64,000 nucleotides of DNA, taken from assembly GCF_030409305.1 (NCBI RefSeq), contig NZ_JAUFPQ010000017.1:256106-320105 (forward strand), read 5' to 3'. This stretch comes from Halomonas maura (GTDB lineage Bacteria > Pseudomonadota > Gammaproteobacteria > Pseudomonadales > Halomonadaceae). The position numbers and the translations under genes are program-made. Shown one piece after another: positions 47,172 to 57,979 of this stretch; within the stretch, counting starts at the first letter, position 1; every line of letters starts with the position of its first letter. The notes beneath the pieces were generated by a model that was given only the letters and a program-made list of their open reading frames with translations, was not told where the DNA came from and searched no databases.

Positions 47172-48914
47172 ATGATGAGCGACAAGATCAAGGTGGCAGC
47201 CCCCCTGGTCATCCTGCATGGCGACGAGATGGCTCAGGTGGCCTTCGAGAGGATCCTCGAGGCCTTCGTGACCTCCCGACTGGACATCGACCTGGTCGAG
47301 ATCGACCTGACCGCGGAGAACCGGCTGATCACCAATGGCCAGGCGGTGATCGACGCCGTCGAGGCGCTCAACCGCCATGGCGTGGGCGTGAAGAACGCCG
47401 GGATGACGGTCAACCGCGAGCAGCGCGACGCCCTGCTCGCCAAGCACCCCGAGCTGGAGGCCGGCAGCCTGCATCCGCTGGCCACCAAGTCGCCCAACGG
47501 TGCGATCCGCAAGGGCATCGGCGGCAATATCACCCGCGAGGACATCGAATTCCGCAACCTCAAGGTCGACACGCCGCAGTGGATCGGCCGCGACATCGAG
47601 GTCGAGACCATGGACGCCGGCGGCATCAAGGACAGCTACAACACCCTGTCCGGCGCCACCGGGGTGGTCAAGCTGATGTTCGTCGGCGCCAGCGGCGACC
47701 CGGTGGAGCTGCATCGCCGCGAGGTGAACAAGGGCGACCCCTGGCTGCTGGCCACCAACGACATCGACACCGTCAGGTCCTGGGCGCATCGCTTCTTCCA
47801 GCGCGCCATCGACGAGCGGCGCGACATCTACCTGGGCCTCAAGGACACCGTGATCGCCGGTTATGACGGCGTGATGCGCGCCGCCATCGAGGACATCTAC
47901 CAGGCCCACTACCAGCAGCAGGCCGAGTCACTCGGGCTCGCCTACCACTATGAGCTGATCGATGCCCAGGCCGCGCGCCTCGTCGCCAACCCGCCCGAGC
48001 GGGCGCTGTGGGGCGTGCCGGACAACAACACCGGCCGCAAGCTCTACAAGCTGGTGGAGCAGCTCAAGCGCTACGGCATCCCCGAGCGCAAGGCCCAGGT
48101 GTCGATCTCGCGGATGAGCGCCGGCGGCGGCGACCAGTACGGCAGCTTCAATGCCCCCGCCGCGGAGGACGGCATTCTCAAGGTGGTGGTCGACGGCGAC
48201 GAGAGACATGCCCGCCACGTCAGGCAGGGCGATCCCATCCTGCTGATGTCCAACGACCGCGCGGCGATCAAGGACTGGGTGCTGCAGGTGTTCCGCGACG
48301 CCTCGCGCAAGGACAAGGAGGTCTACTTCGGCCTCAAGCGCGAGTACATGGACTACGACGAGGTGTTCAGCGACGTCATCACCGAGGCGCGCCGCGAGTT
48401 GGCCAAGGCCGATACCCCGCCGCCGTCGTTCATGATCATGCGGCCCTCGAGCCAGCTGATCAAGATGATCACCGACCCGCCCCGCAACGCCCTCTACCCG
48501 GCGCAGAACCTGGACGGCGACATCTTCTCCGACATCTCCGCGGCGCTCGGCGGCAGCCTGGCCACCGCCAGCTCGATCATCGAGAGCAAGAACGGCACCA
48601 TGCTGTTCGAGGCGCCCCACGGCACCGCCCACGACCTCTACCTCAGGTACCTGCAGAGCGACGGCAAGGAGGCCCATTTCAACTCCTCGGCGCTGATCTA
48701 CGCCGTGGCCAATGCCCTGGAGACCCTGGCGGAGCGAGAGGACAATACGCCGCTGGCCGCCTATGCCGGCCGACTCAAGGAGGCGCTGATCGATACCGTC
48801 GGCGACGGCATCGTCACCGGCGACCTCAAGGGCAAGACCACCGACCCGGCCACGGAGACGGTGGTGGACATGCACGGCTTCCTCGACGCCGTGGCGGCGC
48901 GCCTCTCGGCGTGA
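47172..48914 (+). CDS. icd: NADP-type isocitrate dehydrogenase with an enlarged domain
   Basis: A 580-residue protein of the isocitrate/isopropylmalate dehydrogenase family, nearer the eukaryote-type IDHs: [13 protein letters not shown] (substrate-binding serine/arginine block), [20 protein letters not shown] and [15 protein letters not shown] in the NADP region. Typical relatives are near 410 residues. The extra length comes from an internal duplication: [10 protein letters not shown] at residue 188 and [10 protein letters not shown] at 353 begin parallel stretches continuing into [15 protein letters not shown] and [14 protein letters not shown]. It makes 2-oxoglutarate in the TCA cycle. Start ATG-ATG with GGGAAG upstream. 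Activity of the enlarged form is inferred. Confidence 0.85.
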   Translation: MMSDKIKVAAPLVILHGDEMAQVAFERILEAFVTSRLDIDLVEIDLTAENRLITNGQAVIDAVEALNRHGVGVKNAGMTVNREQRDALLAKHPELEAGSLHPLATKSPNGAIRKGIGGNITREDIEFRNLKVDTPQWIGRDIEVETMDAGGIKDSYNTLSGATGVVKLMFVGASGDPVELHRREVNKGDPWLLATNDIDTVRSWAHRFFQRAIDERRDIYLGLKDTVIAGYDGVMRAAIEDIYQAHYQQQAESLGLAYHYELIDAQAARLVANPPERALWGVPDNNTGRKLYKLVEQLKRYGIPERKAQVSISRMSAGGGDQYGSFNAPAAEDGILKVVVDGDERHARHVRQGDPILLMSNDRAAIKDWVLQVFRDASRKDKEVYFGLKREYMDYDEVFSDVITEARRELAKADTPPPSFMIMRPSSQLIKMITDPPRNALYPAQNLDGDIFSDISAALGGSLATASSIIESKNGTMLFEAPHGTAHDLYLRYLQSDGKEAHFNSSALIYAVANALETLAEREDNTPLAAYAGRLKEALIDTVGDGIVTGDLKGKTTDPATETVVDMHGFLDAVAARLSA

Positions 48915-48960
48915 TCGCCCCGCCAGGCGCCATGCCGCAATCCCCTGCCCCGGCGGCGTC

Positions 48961-49287
48961 ATGCTGACGCCGCTGGCCTACGTCGCCGCCGCCCTGGCCG
49001 AGATCGCCGGTTGCTTCAGCGTCTGGGCCTGGTGGCGGCAGGGCGCCTCGGCGCTGTGGCTGCTGCCGGGGCTTCTCAGCCTGGCGCTGTTCGCCTGGCT
49101 GCTCAGCCTCTCCAGCGCCGACTACGCCGGCCGCGCCTATGCCGCCTACGGCGGCGTCTATATCGTCGCCTCGCTCGCGTGGCTGTGGGCGGTGGAGCAG
49201 CGCCTGCCCGACCGCTGGGACCTGCTCGGCGCCACGCTGTGCCTGGCCGGCGCCGGGATCATCCTGCTGGCCCCGCGGGGCGGCTGA
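48961..49287 (+). CDS. YnfA/UPF0060-family membrane protein
   Basis: A 108-residue, four-helix protein with the family pattern [36 protein letters not shown] and [15 protein letters not shown]. It belongs to the small multidrug resistance-like superfamily but transport substrates are unproven. It starts 46 bases after icd on the same strand and could be read with it; no good ribosome-binding site is visible. Confidence 0.93.
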   Translation: MLTPLAYVAAALAEIAGCFSVWAWWRQGASALWLLPGLLSLALFAWLLSLSSADYAGRAYAAYGGVYIVASLAWLWAVEQRLPDRWDLLGATLCLAGAGIILLAPRGG

Positions 49288-49770
49288 GGGGGCTCCGACA
49301 CGCCCCGGAGGAGCGAGTCGATGGCAACCGGCTCGAGCCTCGACTTTGCCTGCCACGAGCCCTGGCGTCGCCCGCACCAGCCTCTTCTCCCGCGTTCCCA
49401 TGACACCCGCATCCCGCTGCGCCTGCACTATCGCCCCGCCGACGAGCGACAACGACGACACCCGCCGGCATTTCCGCCGGCCCTTGAGGCTTCGCCCGCA
49501 GGCGACCCTCATAGACATTCCTTTATGGAAAAACCTCAAACCAACATTTCTTCCTGGTTTCAATAGAAACCAAGGTCGTAACCCCTACCAATAGCCTCGA
49601 TGATAGAATACGCTCGCCTGCCCCGGGCGACCCCCGGACCGGGCGACGACGGGCCTCTCCTTCCCGCGTCTCGACCACGACGGCACTCCCCGCGGCGAGA
49701 CCTCGTGGCGACACGGCGGCCCGCGGCGCCCGACACGTTCATGCACCCCGTGATTCCACAAGAGACACCC
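49288..49770. other. Intergenic gap before sstT
   Basis: No gene is supported. Near 49510-49600 composition drops to low GC, and CCTGGTTTC with GAAACCAAGG (49553-49575) forms a short hairpin with one bulge. This AT-richer block is the likely sstT promoter and leader, but no clear boxes were fixed. Confidence 0.45.
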
Positions 49771-50997
49771 ATGATCGCTACCCTCAATACCCTGGGCCGC
49801 CCGCTGCTGCGACTGGGGCTGATCCCCCAGATCGCGCTGGGCATCGTCGCCGGCATCCTGCTCGCCACCTTCGCCCCCGACACCGCCCGGTCGGCCGCCC
49901 TGCTCGGACAGGTCTTCGTCTCCGCACTGAAGGCGGTGGCCCCGGTGCTGGTCTTCGTGCTGGTGGCGGCGGCGATCGCCAACCATCGCCAGGGCCAGCC
50001 CACCCATATCCGCTCGGTGCTGGTGCTCTACCTCGTCGGCACCCTGGTGGCGGCGCTGGTCGCCGTGGCGGCGAGCTTCGCCTTTCCGACCAGCCTGGAA
50101 CTGAACGCCCCGGCGGCCAGCGGTACCCCGCCCGGCAGCGTCACCGAGGTCCTGCGCAACCTGCTGCTCAACGCCGTCGCCAACCCGGTCGAGGCGCTGA
50201 TGGAGGCCAACTTCATCGCCATCCTGGCCTGGGCCGTGGGCCTGGGGCTACTGCTGCGCCGCGCCGCCGACACCACCCGCACGGCCCTCAAGGATCTCTC
50301 CGACGCCGTCTCGGGCATCGTCCAGCTGGTGATCCGCTTCGCCCCGCTGGGCATCCTCGGCCTGGTCGCCAACACCCTTGCCGAATCCGGCCTCGACGCC
50401 CTGCTCGACTACGGTCGCCTGCTGCTGGTGATCGTCGGCTGCATGCTGTTCGTGGCGCTGGTCACCAACCCGCTGATCGTGTTCCTGAAGACCGGCCGCA
50501 ACCCCTACCCGCTGGTGTTCACCTGCCTGCGCGGCAGCGCCATCACCGCCTTCTTCACCCGCAGCTCGGCGGCCAACATCCCGGTCAACCTGGAGCTGTG
50601 CAAGCGTCTGAAGCTGCACGCCGATACCTACTCGATCTCGATCCCGCTGGGCGCGACCATCAACATGTGCGGCGCCGCCATCACCATCACCGTGACCACC
50701 CTGGCCGCCGCCCATACCCTGGGCCTCCAGGTCGACTTCGTCACCGCGCTGATGCTGTGCATCGTCTCGGCGCTGGCCGCCTGCGGCGTCTCCGGCGTGG
50801 CCGGCGGCTCGCTGCTGCTGATCCCCATGGCCGCCAGCCTGTTCGGCATCTCCGCCGACGTGGCCATGCAGGTGGTGGCGATCGGCTTCGTGATCAGCGT
50901 GGTGCAGGACTCCACCGAGACCGCGCTGAACTCCTCCACCGACGTGCTGTTCACCGCCGCGGCCTGCCGCGCCGAGGGCAAGAGCGACGAGGTCTGA
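49771..50997 (+). CDS. sstT: Na+/serine-threonine symporter
   Basis: A 408-residue member of the DAACS family with about eight helices and re-entrant hairpins. Landmarks are [19 protein letters not shown], the serine-rich hairpin [14 protein letters not shown], and [15 protein letters not shown], all SstT-specific. It imports serine and threonine with Na+. The ATG at 49771 is preferred over an in-frame ATG at 49741 because it starts just ahead of the first helix; the ribosome-binding site is weak for both. It is convergent with the acyltransferase gene. Confidence 0.95.
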   Translation: MIATLNTLGRPLLRLGLIPQIALGIVAGILLATFAPDTARSAALLGQVFVSALKAVAPVLVFVLVAAAIANHRQGQPTHIRSVLVLYLVGTLVAALVAVAASFAFPTSLELNAPAASGTPPGSVTEVLRNLLLNAVANPVEALMEANFIAILAWAVGLGLLLRRAADTTRTALKDLSDAVSGIVQLVIRFAPLGILGLVANTLAESGLDALLDYGRLLLVIVGCMLFVALVTNPLIVFLKTGRNPYPLVFTCLRGSAITAFFTRSSAANIPVNLELCKRLKLHADTYSISIPLGATINMCGAAITITVTTLAAAHTLGLQVDFVTALMLCIVSALAACGVSGVAGGSLLLIPMAASLFGISADVAMQVVAIGFVISVVQDSTETALNSSTDVLFTAAACRAEGKSDEV

Positions 50998-51009
50998 GCC
51001 GTCGAGCCA

Positions 51010-51033
51010 GCCCCGGACCGGCCGGTCCGGGGC
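51010..51033. terminator. Bidirectional terminator between sstT and the opg operon
   Basis: Perfect 10-bp arms GCCCCGGACC and GGTCCGGGGC with a 4-base loop lie between the stops of two convergent units. No T tract flanks it. Confidence 0.62.
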
Positions 51034-51055
51034 GAGATCATGCCAGGCGAGATGC

Positions 51056-52372
51056 CTAGGCTTCCCGGCGTGCCGAGGGCACCAGCCGCCCCATGAGCAG
51101 GCGCTGCAGGTGCTCACGGACCCGCAGCACGAACTGCTCCTGGAACATCACGCAGAACAGCACGGTGAACAGCAGGAAGACCGGGTACATCATCAGCGAG
51201 CTGTCCCCGGCGGCCTCCAGGCAGCCGCGAAAATCACCGAGGCAGCGAGCGGGCTCGCCGGCGAGGACCTGCTCGACCCGGGTGAAGATCACGTAGAGCG
51301 GCACGTGCAGCGCGAACATCGGCAAGGAGGCGCCACCCAGGCGTCTGGCCAGGCGCTGCAGCCGCGGATCCTCCGGTGAAGGCACCCGGGTCATCAGCAG
51401 GATCAGCATCAGTTGCGACGGCAGCAGCAGGCCGTTGTGCAGCAGGTAGTACCAGGCATGTCCCTGGCCCAGCAGCCATACCGCCACGACCACCGAGCCG
51501 GCCACCCACAGCGCCATTGCCAGGCACAGGCCCCGGCCGGGCCGGTAGCCGGCCCGCCGCCAGCGCGTGTACAGCACGCAGAGCAGGATTCCGGCAATGA
51601 ACTCGGGCAGGCGGATCAGGGGGTTGCGGTGCAGGATGCCCGTCTCGGGCATGCCGTAGTCGGTCAGGGCGATGACCACCAGGGGCGGCAGCAGGTAGAG
51701 CAGGTTGGTCAGCGCCAGGGCCCGGCCGACATGCCGCACCCGGAACAGTCGCGGGGCCGCCCAGGGGAAGACCAGATAGAAGCCCATCAGCGCCGAGATC
51801 GACCAGGACGGCGGGTTGAAGGTCAGGTAGAGGGGATTCCAGGCATGCAGCAGGGTGACGTTGAGTGCCAGGTTGGCCGCCAGCTCGGGATCGCTCATGT
51901 AATGGCGCAGGGCCTCGGGATCGGTCTGCCCCAGGTCGTTGTTGACGTCGTAGATCACGAAGCGGATCGAGGCGGCGGCGTCCTCCGGGGTGATGGCCAG
52001 CTTGCCCACCGCGGTCGACACCAGCATGGCCAGCAGCAACGCGCCGATATGGATCGGGTAGAGGTTGGCGAAGCGCTTGATCCAGAAGCTGCGGGCCGGC
52101 TCGCGCAGCGACTGGTGATGATCCAGGTAGACGTGCGCCAGCAGGAAGCCCGAGAGGACGAAGAAGGAGCTGGTCGAGAAGAAGCCGATGTCCGTGACGT
52201 AGTGCGACCAGCTCGAGATCGACGGGTAGTTGTGCAGGGTGTGGAAGATGACGATGTACAGCCCCAGCACGAAGCGCAGCCACTCCAGGCCAATGAAGCG
52301 CTCCTTGGTCGGGGGCTGGACCCGGCCGCGTGACGCCGGGTCACGCGATCGGTCGGTTACCTGGCCACTCAT
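51056..52372 (-). CDS. Acyltransferase-3 family membrane protein (probable OPG modifier)
   Basis: A 438-residue membrane acyltransferase with ten or so helices. The opening [19 protein letters not shown] holds the conserved arginine and histidine of the family, followed by [20 protein letters not shown]. It overlaps the opgH stop (ATGA), so it is the third gene of the opg operon. By position and type it should add acyl groups, such as succinyl, to periplasmic glucans, as OpgC does. The donor and group are unknown. Confidence 0.85.
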   Translation of the reverse strand: MSGQVTDRSRDPASRGRVQPPTKERFIGLEWLRFVLGLYIVIFHTLHNYPSISSWSHYVTDIGFFSTSSFFVLSGFLLAHVYLDHHQSLREPARSFWIKRFANLYPIHIGALLLAMLVSTAVGKLAITPEDAAASIRFVIYDVNNDLGQTDPEALRHYMSDPELAANLALNVTLLHAWNPLYLTFNPPSWSISALMGFYLVFPWAAPRLFRVRHVGRALALTNLLYLLPPLVVIALTDYGMPETGILHRNPLIRLPEFIAGILLCVLYTRWRRAGYRPGRGLCLAMALWVAGSVVVAVWLLGQGHAWYYLLHNGLLLPSQLMLILLMTRVPSPEDPRLQRLARRLGGASLPMFALHVPLYVIFTRVEQVLAGEPARCLGDFRGCLEAAGDSSLMMYPVFLLFTVLFCVMFQEQFVLRVREHLQRLLMGRLVPSARREA

Positions 52373-54948
52373 CCGCTGGCCTCCGGGCTCCGTTCCGGCA
52401 CCGTCAGGCTCGCCGCCTCGGGCAGGCCCGGCTCGCCGCTTGCCTCCTGGCCCCGCCCCGGCACCTTCAGGCTCGCTGCCCTGGGCAGGCCCAGCTCACG
52501 CCAGGCGGGATGCGCGTGCGGATCGGCCCACACCCGGAAGTGCAGCATCGACAGCAGTACCGGGTCGTCGAGCAGGCGCAGCCGCTCGGCGGGCGCGAGC
52601 CGCCGGGGATCGCTGCTCACCGCCTCGGCCACCCGCTCCTTCCGGCGCCGCTGCAGCAACGCCGACTGGCCATGGCGACTGGTGGCCAGCGCACAGCCCA
52701 GCGCATTGGCCACCGGGTCGACCACCGTCTGAGGGAAGGTCGGCGCGGCGGGCCCGCGCGTCATCCGCTTCAGGTGGCGTACCATGCGCCGCAGCACCCT
52801 GGGCGGACGCGTCTCCTCGGGAATCCGGAATAGCCGCGCCCGCTGGCTGCGCAGGCCCAGCGACACCCGGCTGGAGAACACCGAGACGGGGATGGACACC
52901 ATCAGCGCGCCGACGATCGGCGCCAGCCACCACAGGAAGGTCGGCTCGAGGGCGTAGACCCCGGCCGCCCAGGCGGCGCCGATGAGGGTCTGGACGCCAT
53001 GGTTGCGCACCGCGTCTCCCCAGGTCGTGTCGCTGTTGTCGCGGGACGGCGAGCGCCACTGGATCCCCCGCCCCAGCAGGGCCGCGAGCACGAAGCGGGT
53101 ATGGAAGAGCATGCGCACCGGGGCCATCAGCATGGAGAAGAGCGACTCCACCACCATGCTCAGCCAGACCTTGCCGACGCCGCCGAACTGCCGGGCGCCC
53201 TGCCAGCTGATGAGGATCACGCTGAGCACCTTGGGCAGGAACAGCAGGGTCGCCGTGGCGCTGAACAGGCCCACCGCCAGGCCCGGGTTCCACTGGGGCC
53301 AGACCGGGAACATCATCCCCGGCTCGGGGAAGTACTGGGGCGTGGCCAGGGTATGCACCGCCAGCAGGGCCGTGGAGAGGATCAGGAACAGGCACCACAG
53401 CGGCGCGGAGAGGTAGGACATGACCCCGGTGAGGAACACCGCGCGGTGCACGGGGTGAATCCCCCGGGCCAGGAACAGCCGGAAGTTCATCAGGTTGCCG
53501 TGGCACCAGCGACGGTCCCGGTTGAGCTCGTCCAGCAGGTTGGGGGGCATCTCCTCGTAGCTGCCGGGCAGGTTGTAGGCGATCCACACCCCCCAGCCGG
53601 CACGACGCATCAGCGCGGCCTCGACGAAGTCGTGGGAGAGGATCTCGCCGGACAGCGACCCCTTGCCGGGCAGCGGCGCCAGCAGGCAGTGGCGCATGAA
53701 GGGCTCCATGCGGATGATGGCGTTGTGCCCCCAGTAATGCGACTCCCCCAGCTGCCAGAAATGCAGCCCCGCGGTGAACAGCGGCCCGTAGACCCGGGTC
53801 GCGAACTGCTGCATCCGCGCATAGAGGTTGTGCCGGCCGGACGCCTTCGGCGCGGTCTGGATGATGCCGGCCTGGGGGTTGGCCTCCATCAGCCGCACCA
53901 GCCGGGTCAGGCAGCTGCCGGTCATCACGCTGTCGGCGTCCAGCACCAGCATGTAGCGATAGTTGCGCCCCCAGCGCCGGCAGAAGTCATCGAGGTTGCC
54001 GCTCTTGCGCTTGACCCGGCGCTGGCGGCGGCGATAGAAGACCCGCCCGAACGCCCCCAGCTCGCGGCATAGCGCCAGCCAGGCATGGGTCTCGGCGATG
54101 GCCACGTCGGGGTCGGAGGTGTCACTGAGGATGAACAGGTCGAAGGCTTCCTCCTGCCCGCTATCGCGCAGCGACTCCAGGGTGGCCCGCACACCGGCAA
54201 ACACCCGGGGGACGTCCTCGTTGCAGATCGGCACCACCAGGGCGGTGCGGGCGCCGGGATCCAGGGGCGCGTCGTCGTCCACCTCGCGGGCATTGATCAC
54301 ATGACGGTCGCGCCCGCGCAGCAGCTGGAAGAAGCCCATCAGGGCCGTCCAGAACCCCGCCGACACCCAGCTGAACAGCAGCACGAACAGCGCCAGGATG
54401 GCGATCTCCAGGGGCCGGGTTCCCTGGTAGGGCAGCACCGTGCTCATGTACTTTGCGGCCACCAGGCTCTGGCCGACAGTCAGCACCAGCAGCACCAGCC
54501 GCCGCAGCCGGCCGACCCGCTGCCAGCGCGGCATGCGGCCGTGTCGCGCGGGACCGGAATCGGTGCCGGTACCGGTGATCCCGCGCCACAGGCGACGCGA
54601 CCAGCGCACCAGCGGTCCCTTCGCCCAGGGCTCCGGGGCCAGCGGCGTGCGGGCCAGCGGTGGCATCGTGCACAGCCGGGTGATGCCCCGCGCATCGGTC
54701 GAGAGCTGCGGCGGCGGGGCCAGCGGCGGCGCCGGGTAGCCCAGCGCCAGCCGCGGCCCCACCGACACCGCGGCGGGGTCCTCTTCCGGCGCCGGCTGCT
54801 GGCCGAGGCCCTCGTGCAGGGCCGCCAGGCCCTCGGCATCGAGGTCCCCGGCCATCAGCTCACGGCGCGCCTGAGGCGACTCGGCCTCGACCGCCAGCCG
54901 CTCCAGGTACTCCGCGGCACGATCGGGGGAAGCGCTACGCTCAACCAT
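52369..54948 (-). CDS. opgH: Glucan glucosyltransferase of OPG synthesis
   Basis: An 859-residue inner-membrane glycosyltransferase of the MdoH/OpgH family. Hydrophobic helices flank a GT2 domain with [19 protein letters not shown], the DxD-type [11 protein letters not shown], and the QxxRW-type [11 protein letters not shown]. It polymerises glucose from UDP-glucose and exports the chain. The C-terminus ends in a tandem duplication of about 20 residues ([19 protein letters not shown], then [19 protein letters not shown]) not expected in the family. It overlaps opgG by eight bases and the acyltransferase by four. Confidence 0.95.
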   Translation of the reverse strand: MVERSASPDRAAEYLERLAVEAESPQARRELMAGDLDAEGLAALHEGLGQQPAPEEDPAAVSVGPRLALGYPAPPLAPPPQLSTDARGITRLCTMPPLARTPLAPEPWAKGPLVRWSRRLWRGITGTGTDSGPARHGRMPRWQRVGRLRRLVLLVLTVGQSLVAAKYMSTVLPYQGTRPLEIAILALFVLLFSWVSAGFWTALMGFFQLLRGRDRHVINAREVDDDAPLDPGARTALVVPICNEDVPRVFAGVRATLESLRDSGQEEAFDLFILSDTSDPDVAIAETHAWLALCRELGAFGRVFYRRRQRRVKRKSGNLDDFCRRWGRNYRYMLVLDADSVMTGSCLTRLVRLMEANPQAGIIQTAPKASGRHNLYARMQQFATRVYGPLFTAGLHFWQLGESHYWGHNAIIRMEPFMRHCLLAPLPGKGSLSGEILSHDFVEAALMRRAGWGVWIAYNLPGSYEEMPPNLLDELNRDRRWCHGNLMNFRLFLARGIHPVHRAVFLTGVMSYLSAPLWCLFLILSTALLAVHTLATPQYFPEPGMMFPVWPQWNPGLAVGLFSATATLLFLPKVLSVILISWQGARQFGGVGKVWLSMVVESLFSMLMAPVRMLFHTRFVLAALLGRGIQWRSPSRDNSDTTWGDAVRNHGVQTLIGAAWAAGVYALEPTFLWWLAPIVGALMVSIPVSVFSSRVSLGLRSQRARLFRIPEETRPPRVLRRMVRHLKRMTRGPAAPTFPQTVVDPVANALGCALATSRHGQSALLQRRRKERVAEAVSSDPRRLAPAERLRLLDDPVLLSMLHFRVWADPHAHPAWRELGLPRAASLKVPGRGQEASGEPGLPEAASLTVPERSPEASG
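52372..52494 (-). repeat. Direct repeat at the 3' end of opgH
   Basis: Two adjacent copies of about 60-63 bp encode the duplicated C-terminal tail of OpgH; GGCACC-(G/T)-TCAGGCTCGC and GGGCAGGCCC recur at the same offset in both. The copies differ at several positions, so the duplication is not very recent. Confidence 0.8.
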
Positions 54949-56548
54949 CGGCCGGGAGCCGGTAGTACCAGGTTTCCGACAGGGGCTTGTCGCCGTCCTT
55001 CAGGGTCGCGCGGATATCCACGGGCTGGTCCGCATCGCCACGCTTGACGCGCAGGAACACGCGCCAGCCCCCTTCTGCCTGATTGGGCACGGCCCGGCTT
55101 TCGACCAGCTCGCCGTTGTCGCCGACGCTGGCCTCCACCGCGAGCCCGTTGTCGCCGCGATAGGACTCCAGGGCCGGCCCCTGGAAATCCAGCACGAAGG
55201 CGATGGAGCCATCCGGCTCACGCACCAGGTCGTTGCCGCGTACCTCGCCCCGCGAACGGCGCGTCTCCTCGACCCATGCCAGATCGGGATCGAGGAACTT
55301 GTCCTCGGTAGTCGTCCAGAACATGCGGTAGTTGAGGTTCAGCGGCTCGCCAATCGGCGGCATCGACTCGGGCTTCCAGAACGCCACGATATTGTCGTTG
55401 GTCTCGTTGGGGGTGGGGATCTGGATCAGTTCGACCTCGCCGGCGCCCCAGTTGCCCTGCGGCTCGATCCAGGCGCTCGGCCGGCGATCGTAGCGATCGA
55501 CCAGATCCTCGTAATCGCTGAAGTCGTGGCTGCGCTGCAGCAGGCCGAAGCCCTTGAGGGAGTCGACGGGCGCCTCGTCGACCATCAACTTGTCCGGGTT
55601 GGCCAGCGGCCGCCAGGTCCAGCCGTTGTTGGCACCGTGAATCAGCAGGCCGTTCGAGTCATGGATGGCGGGCCGGTAGTTGTGGCTCTCCGAGGGCTGG
55701 CCGGGGCCGAACAGGTACATGCTGGTCAGCGGGGCGATGCCCAGTTTCTCGACCTCGCGGCGCAGGAACAGGCGCGACTTGACGTCCACCACGGTGTCGT
55801 CCCCCGGGCGCAGCACGAAGCGATAGGCACCGGACAGGCTCGGCGAATCGAGCAGTGCGAACACCGTCAGGTACTGGCTCTTCGGGTTGGGCTTGACCAC
55901 CCAGAACTCGCGAAAGGCGGGAAACTCCTCGCCGGTCTGCAGCGCCGTGTCGACGGCCAGGCCACGGCCCGACAGGCCATACTGCTGGTGCCGGCCGAGC
56001 GCCCGGAAATAGCTGGCCCCCTGGAACACCATGAGCTCGTCCATGACGTCCTCGCGGTTGAGGGCGTTGACGATCTTGAAGCCGGAGAAGCCCAGGCCCT
56101 CGAGCTGCTCCTCGGGAATCGACAGGTCGCCGTAATCGAAGCGCTCCGGGTCGAAGCCCACCTCCTGGACCTCGTTGTCGACCACGGTGTTGACCTTGAC
56201 GGCACTGTCGAAGTGCATGCCCTCGTGGAAGAAGGTCAGCTGGAAGGGCAGGTCCTCATCACTCCAGAGCGCCTGGTCGCGGCGGTACTTGATCTTGGCG
56301 TAGTCCTCGTACTCGAGCTCGCGCAGGGCGTCGGGCAGATTCGTTTCGGGCGGTTCATAGGCCGACTCGGACAGGGACCTGGCCTTCTGCGCCACGTCCT
56401 CGAAGCCGAAGGCCATGAGGGTCGGTGAGGCCAGGCCACCGAGGGCGCCTAGCAGGCCCGCCAACAGCCAGGGGCGAACGCGTCGGCCGGGGCCCTGGGG
56501 GGATGGGGACAATCTTGCGGATGCTTGCACTTTCTCACTCCTTCGCAT
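54941..56548 (-). CDS. opgG: Periplasmic glucan biosynthesis protein G
   Basis: A 535-residue exported protein of the MdoG family. A basic start and hydrophobic segment ([20 protein letters not shown]) form the signal peptide, then [20 protein letters not shown] opens the conserved domain. Family landmarks include [27 protein letters not shown] and [20 protein letters not shown]. OpgG is needed to build the beta-1,2 backbone with beta-1,6 branches, working with OpgH. It is the first gene of the operon. Such glucans accumulate at low osmolarity, notable in a probable halophile. Confidence 0.95.
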   Translation of the reverse strand: MRRSEKVQASARLSPSPQGPGRRVRPWLLAGLLGALGGLASPTLMAFGFEDVAQKARSLSESAYEPPETNLPDALRELEYEDYAKIKYRRDQALWSDEDLPFQLTFFHEGMHFDSAVKVNTVVDNEVQEVGFDPERFDYGDLSIPEEQLEGLGFSGFKIVNALNREDVMDELMVFQGASYFRALGRHQQYGLSGRGLAVDTALQTGEEFPAFREFWVVKPNPKSQYLTVFALLDSPSLSGAYRFVLRPGDDTVVDVKSRLFLRREVEKLGIAPLTSMYLFGPGQPSESHNYRPAIHDSNGLLIHGANNGWTWRPLANPDKLMVDEAPVDSLKGFGLLQRSHDFSDYEDLVDRYDRRPSAWIEPQGNWGAGEVELIQIPTPNETNDNIVAFWKPESMPPIGEPLNLNYRMFWTTTEDKFLDPDLAWVEETRRSRGEVRGNDLVREPDGSIAFVLDFQGPALESYRGDNGLAVEASVGDNGELVESRAVPNQAEGGWRVFLRVKRGDADQPVDIRATLKDGDKPLSETWYYRLPADG

Positions 56549-57203
56549 TGGCCGAGGACTCGACCATCGTCACGCTCGCCGTGTGGACAGGAATTTCGGC
56601 CGAGCTCGCCCTCGGGTGAACGGCGCAAGGCCGAAGCGGGTATCAGGCTGATGAGACGACTCGGGAACCTCCGTGCTCCCAGGCGGATATCCTCCGGAAC
56701 CTCTCCTTGCTCAGTCAAGCCCATGGCCGTCCGCAGCACCAGTGGCCGATCGAACAAGCGGGGTCCTGATGCCCTGCGACTGCAGGGAGCGATCAAGGTT
56801 CGGCCGCGAGCGATGTCACAGGCAAACGGTGGCGCCACCCCGAGGAAGACCTGTCGCAACCTAGCGACACCACTTCTCGAACCCGCCCTGGAGGGGCGCG
56901 CCAGAAGCCTGGCGCGCCGCCCTCTCCCGCCGGCTGGCGCTCCCGCACCGCGCGACACCGGCGGGATGACGCTCATGAGCGCCTTACATAAGAAAACAAT
57001 TATTCAACAAATATCATACGTCTTACCCGAACCCGAGACGTGGCTTACACCAACGGCGCGTCCCCCGAACTAGCCTGAGGGCACCAAAGAGGCGAAGCGA
57101 TGGACGGAATCAAGATGGGGAGAGACACACCGAACCGATGGAGGAGAGCAGGCCCTGGCGAGGCGGATGGCCGGCCGGGTGGTCCGACGGGACGGCTGCC
57201 GAG
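56549..57203. other. Long gap between opgG and the DUF4124 gene
   Basis: No gene is supported; open frames here lack ribosome-binding sites and match nothing known to me. It must hold the opgG promoter. An AT-rich block around 56988-57030 (containing AAACAATTATTCAACAAATA) is the likeliest promoter zone for the rightward gene, but no -35/-10 pair was fixed. Confidence 0.4.
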
Positions 57204-57686
57204 ATGAAGTGGCCGAGGCTCGCGCTGGTGCTGGCCAGCTTGCCCCTGGCCGCCCAGGGCCAGGTCTACCGCTGTGACCTCGATGGGGGCACCCGCTACC
57301 AGGCGTCGCCCTGCCCCCAGGGGGAAAGGCTCAACGAGGAGGATGCCATCACCACCTACCCGGCCCCGGACCTATCGAGCTTCCCGACCCTGCCGGCGGC
57401 GACCCCGCCACCCGTCCGGCCGGAAGGGCGCAGTACCCGGGACTATCTCTCGGCCCTGGACCGGCGCAATGCCAAGGCCCGCGCCCATGGCAGGGGCCAT
57501 CTGCTGGAGGGCATGTCGGAAAACCAGGCGCTCACCATCCTCGGCACGCCCGACCGCGTCGGGCGCGTGACCCATGCCGACGGCGAGACCTGCAAGACAC
57601 TGCACTGGGACGACCCGCCCTTCGTGGACGGCCGCCATCGCGCCACCCTCTGCGATGGCAAGGTGATCCGTCACAGCCGCCGGTGA
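57204..57686 (+). CDS. DUF4124-type exported protein
   Basis: A 160-residue protein. The ATG at 57204 starts a signal peptide (KWPRLALVLASLPLAAQGQ) directly followed by the DUF4124-like VYRCDLDGGTRYQASPCP. The rest has a proline-rich linker and a C-terminal region (MSENQALTILGTPDRVGRV) resembling small lipoprotein/BamE-like beta folds. It is probably periplasmic. An upstream in-frame start at 57138 would put a polar extension before the signal peptide and is rejected. Role unknown. Confidence 0.75.
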   Translation: MKWPRLALVLASLPLAAQGQVYRCDLDGGTRYQASPCPQGERLNEEDAITTYPAPDLSSFPTLPAATPPPVRPEGRSTRDYLSALDRRNAKARAHGRGHLLEGMSENQALTILGTPDRVGRVTHADGETCKTLHWDDPPFVDGRHRATLCDGKVIRHSRR

Positions 57687-57903
57687 GCCGCCTGGGGCGG
57701 GCCCGACATTACCACCGGCCGCCTGCTGCCCGCGGGGCCTCGCCTGACGTCCCCCTCCCCTCGCCACACCCTGCCCCTGTCCCGTCCGCCGGCACCGCCG
57801 GGCGCTCGCGGTACGGGGCCGCCACGCCCCTGCCCCGAACGAGGACGCGCGTCCAGCTAGGCGATCCTGGGATCGGCACAGGCCCCGGGTAGCCGGCGCG
57901 ACT

Positions 57904-57947
57904 TGACAGTCTACCGTTCCTTTTATAGAACGTTCCTTATATCGAAC
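57904..57947 (+). promoter_or_regulatory. Promoter with tandem 16-bp operators before the XRE gene
   Basis: A consensus TTGACA at 57904-57909 is followed by two adjacent dyads, GTTCCTTTTATAGAAC (57916-57931) and GTTCCTTATATCGAAC (57932-57947), both with GTTC/GAAC ends. A TATAGA in the first dyad is the possible -10, 15 bases from the -35. Binding of the XRE regulator here would block its own operon. Confidence 0.62.
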
Positions 57948-57979
57948 ACGTTGTCATCGAACGGCATGGAGCACTGACT

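Noticed and set aside
56449-56976. A 175-codon minus-strand frame upstream of opgG
   Set aside because: Arg/Pro-rich shadow-like composition, overlap with the opgG signal region and no motif.
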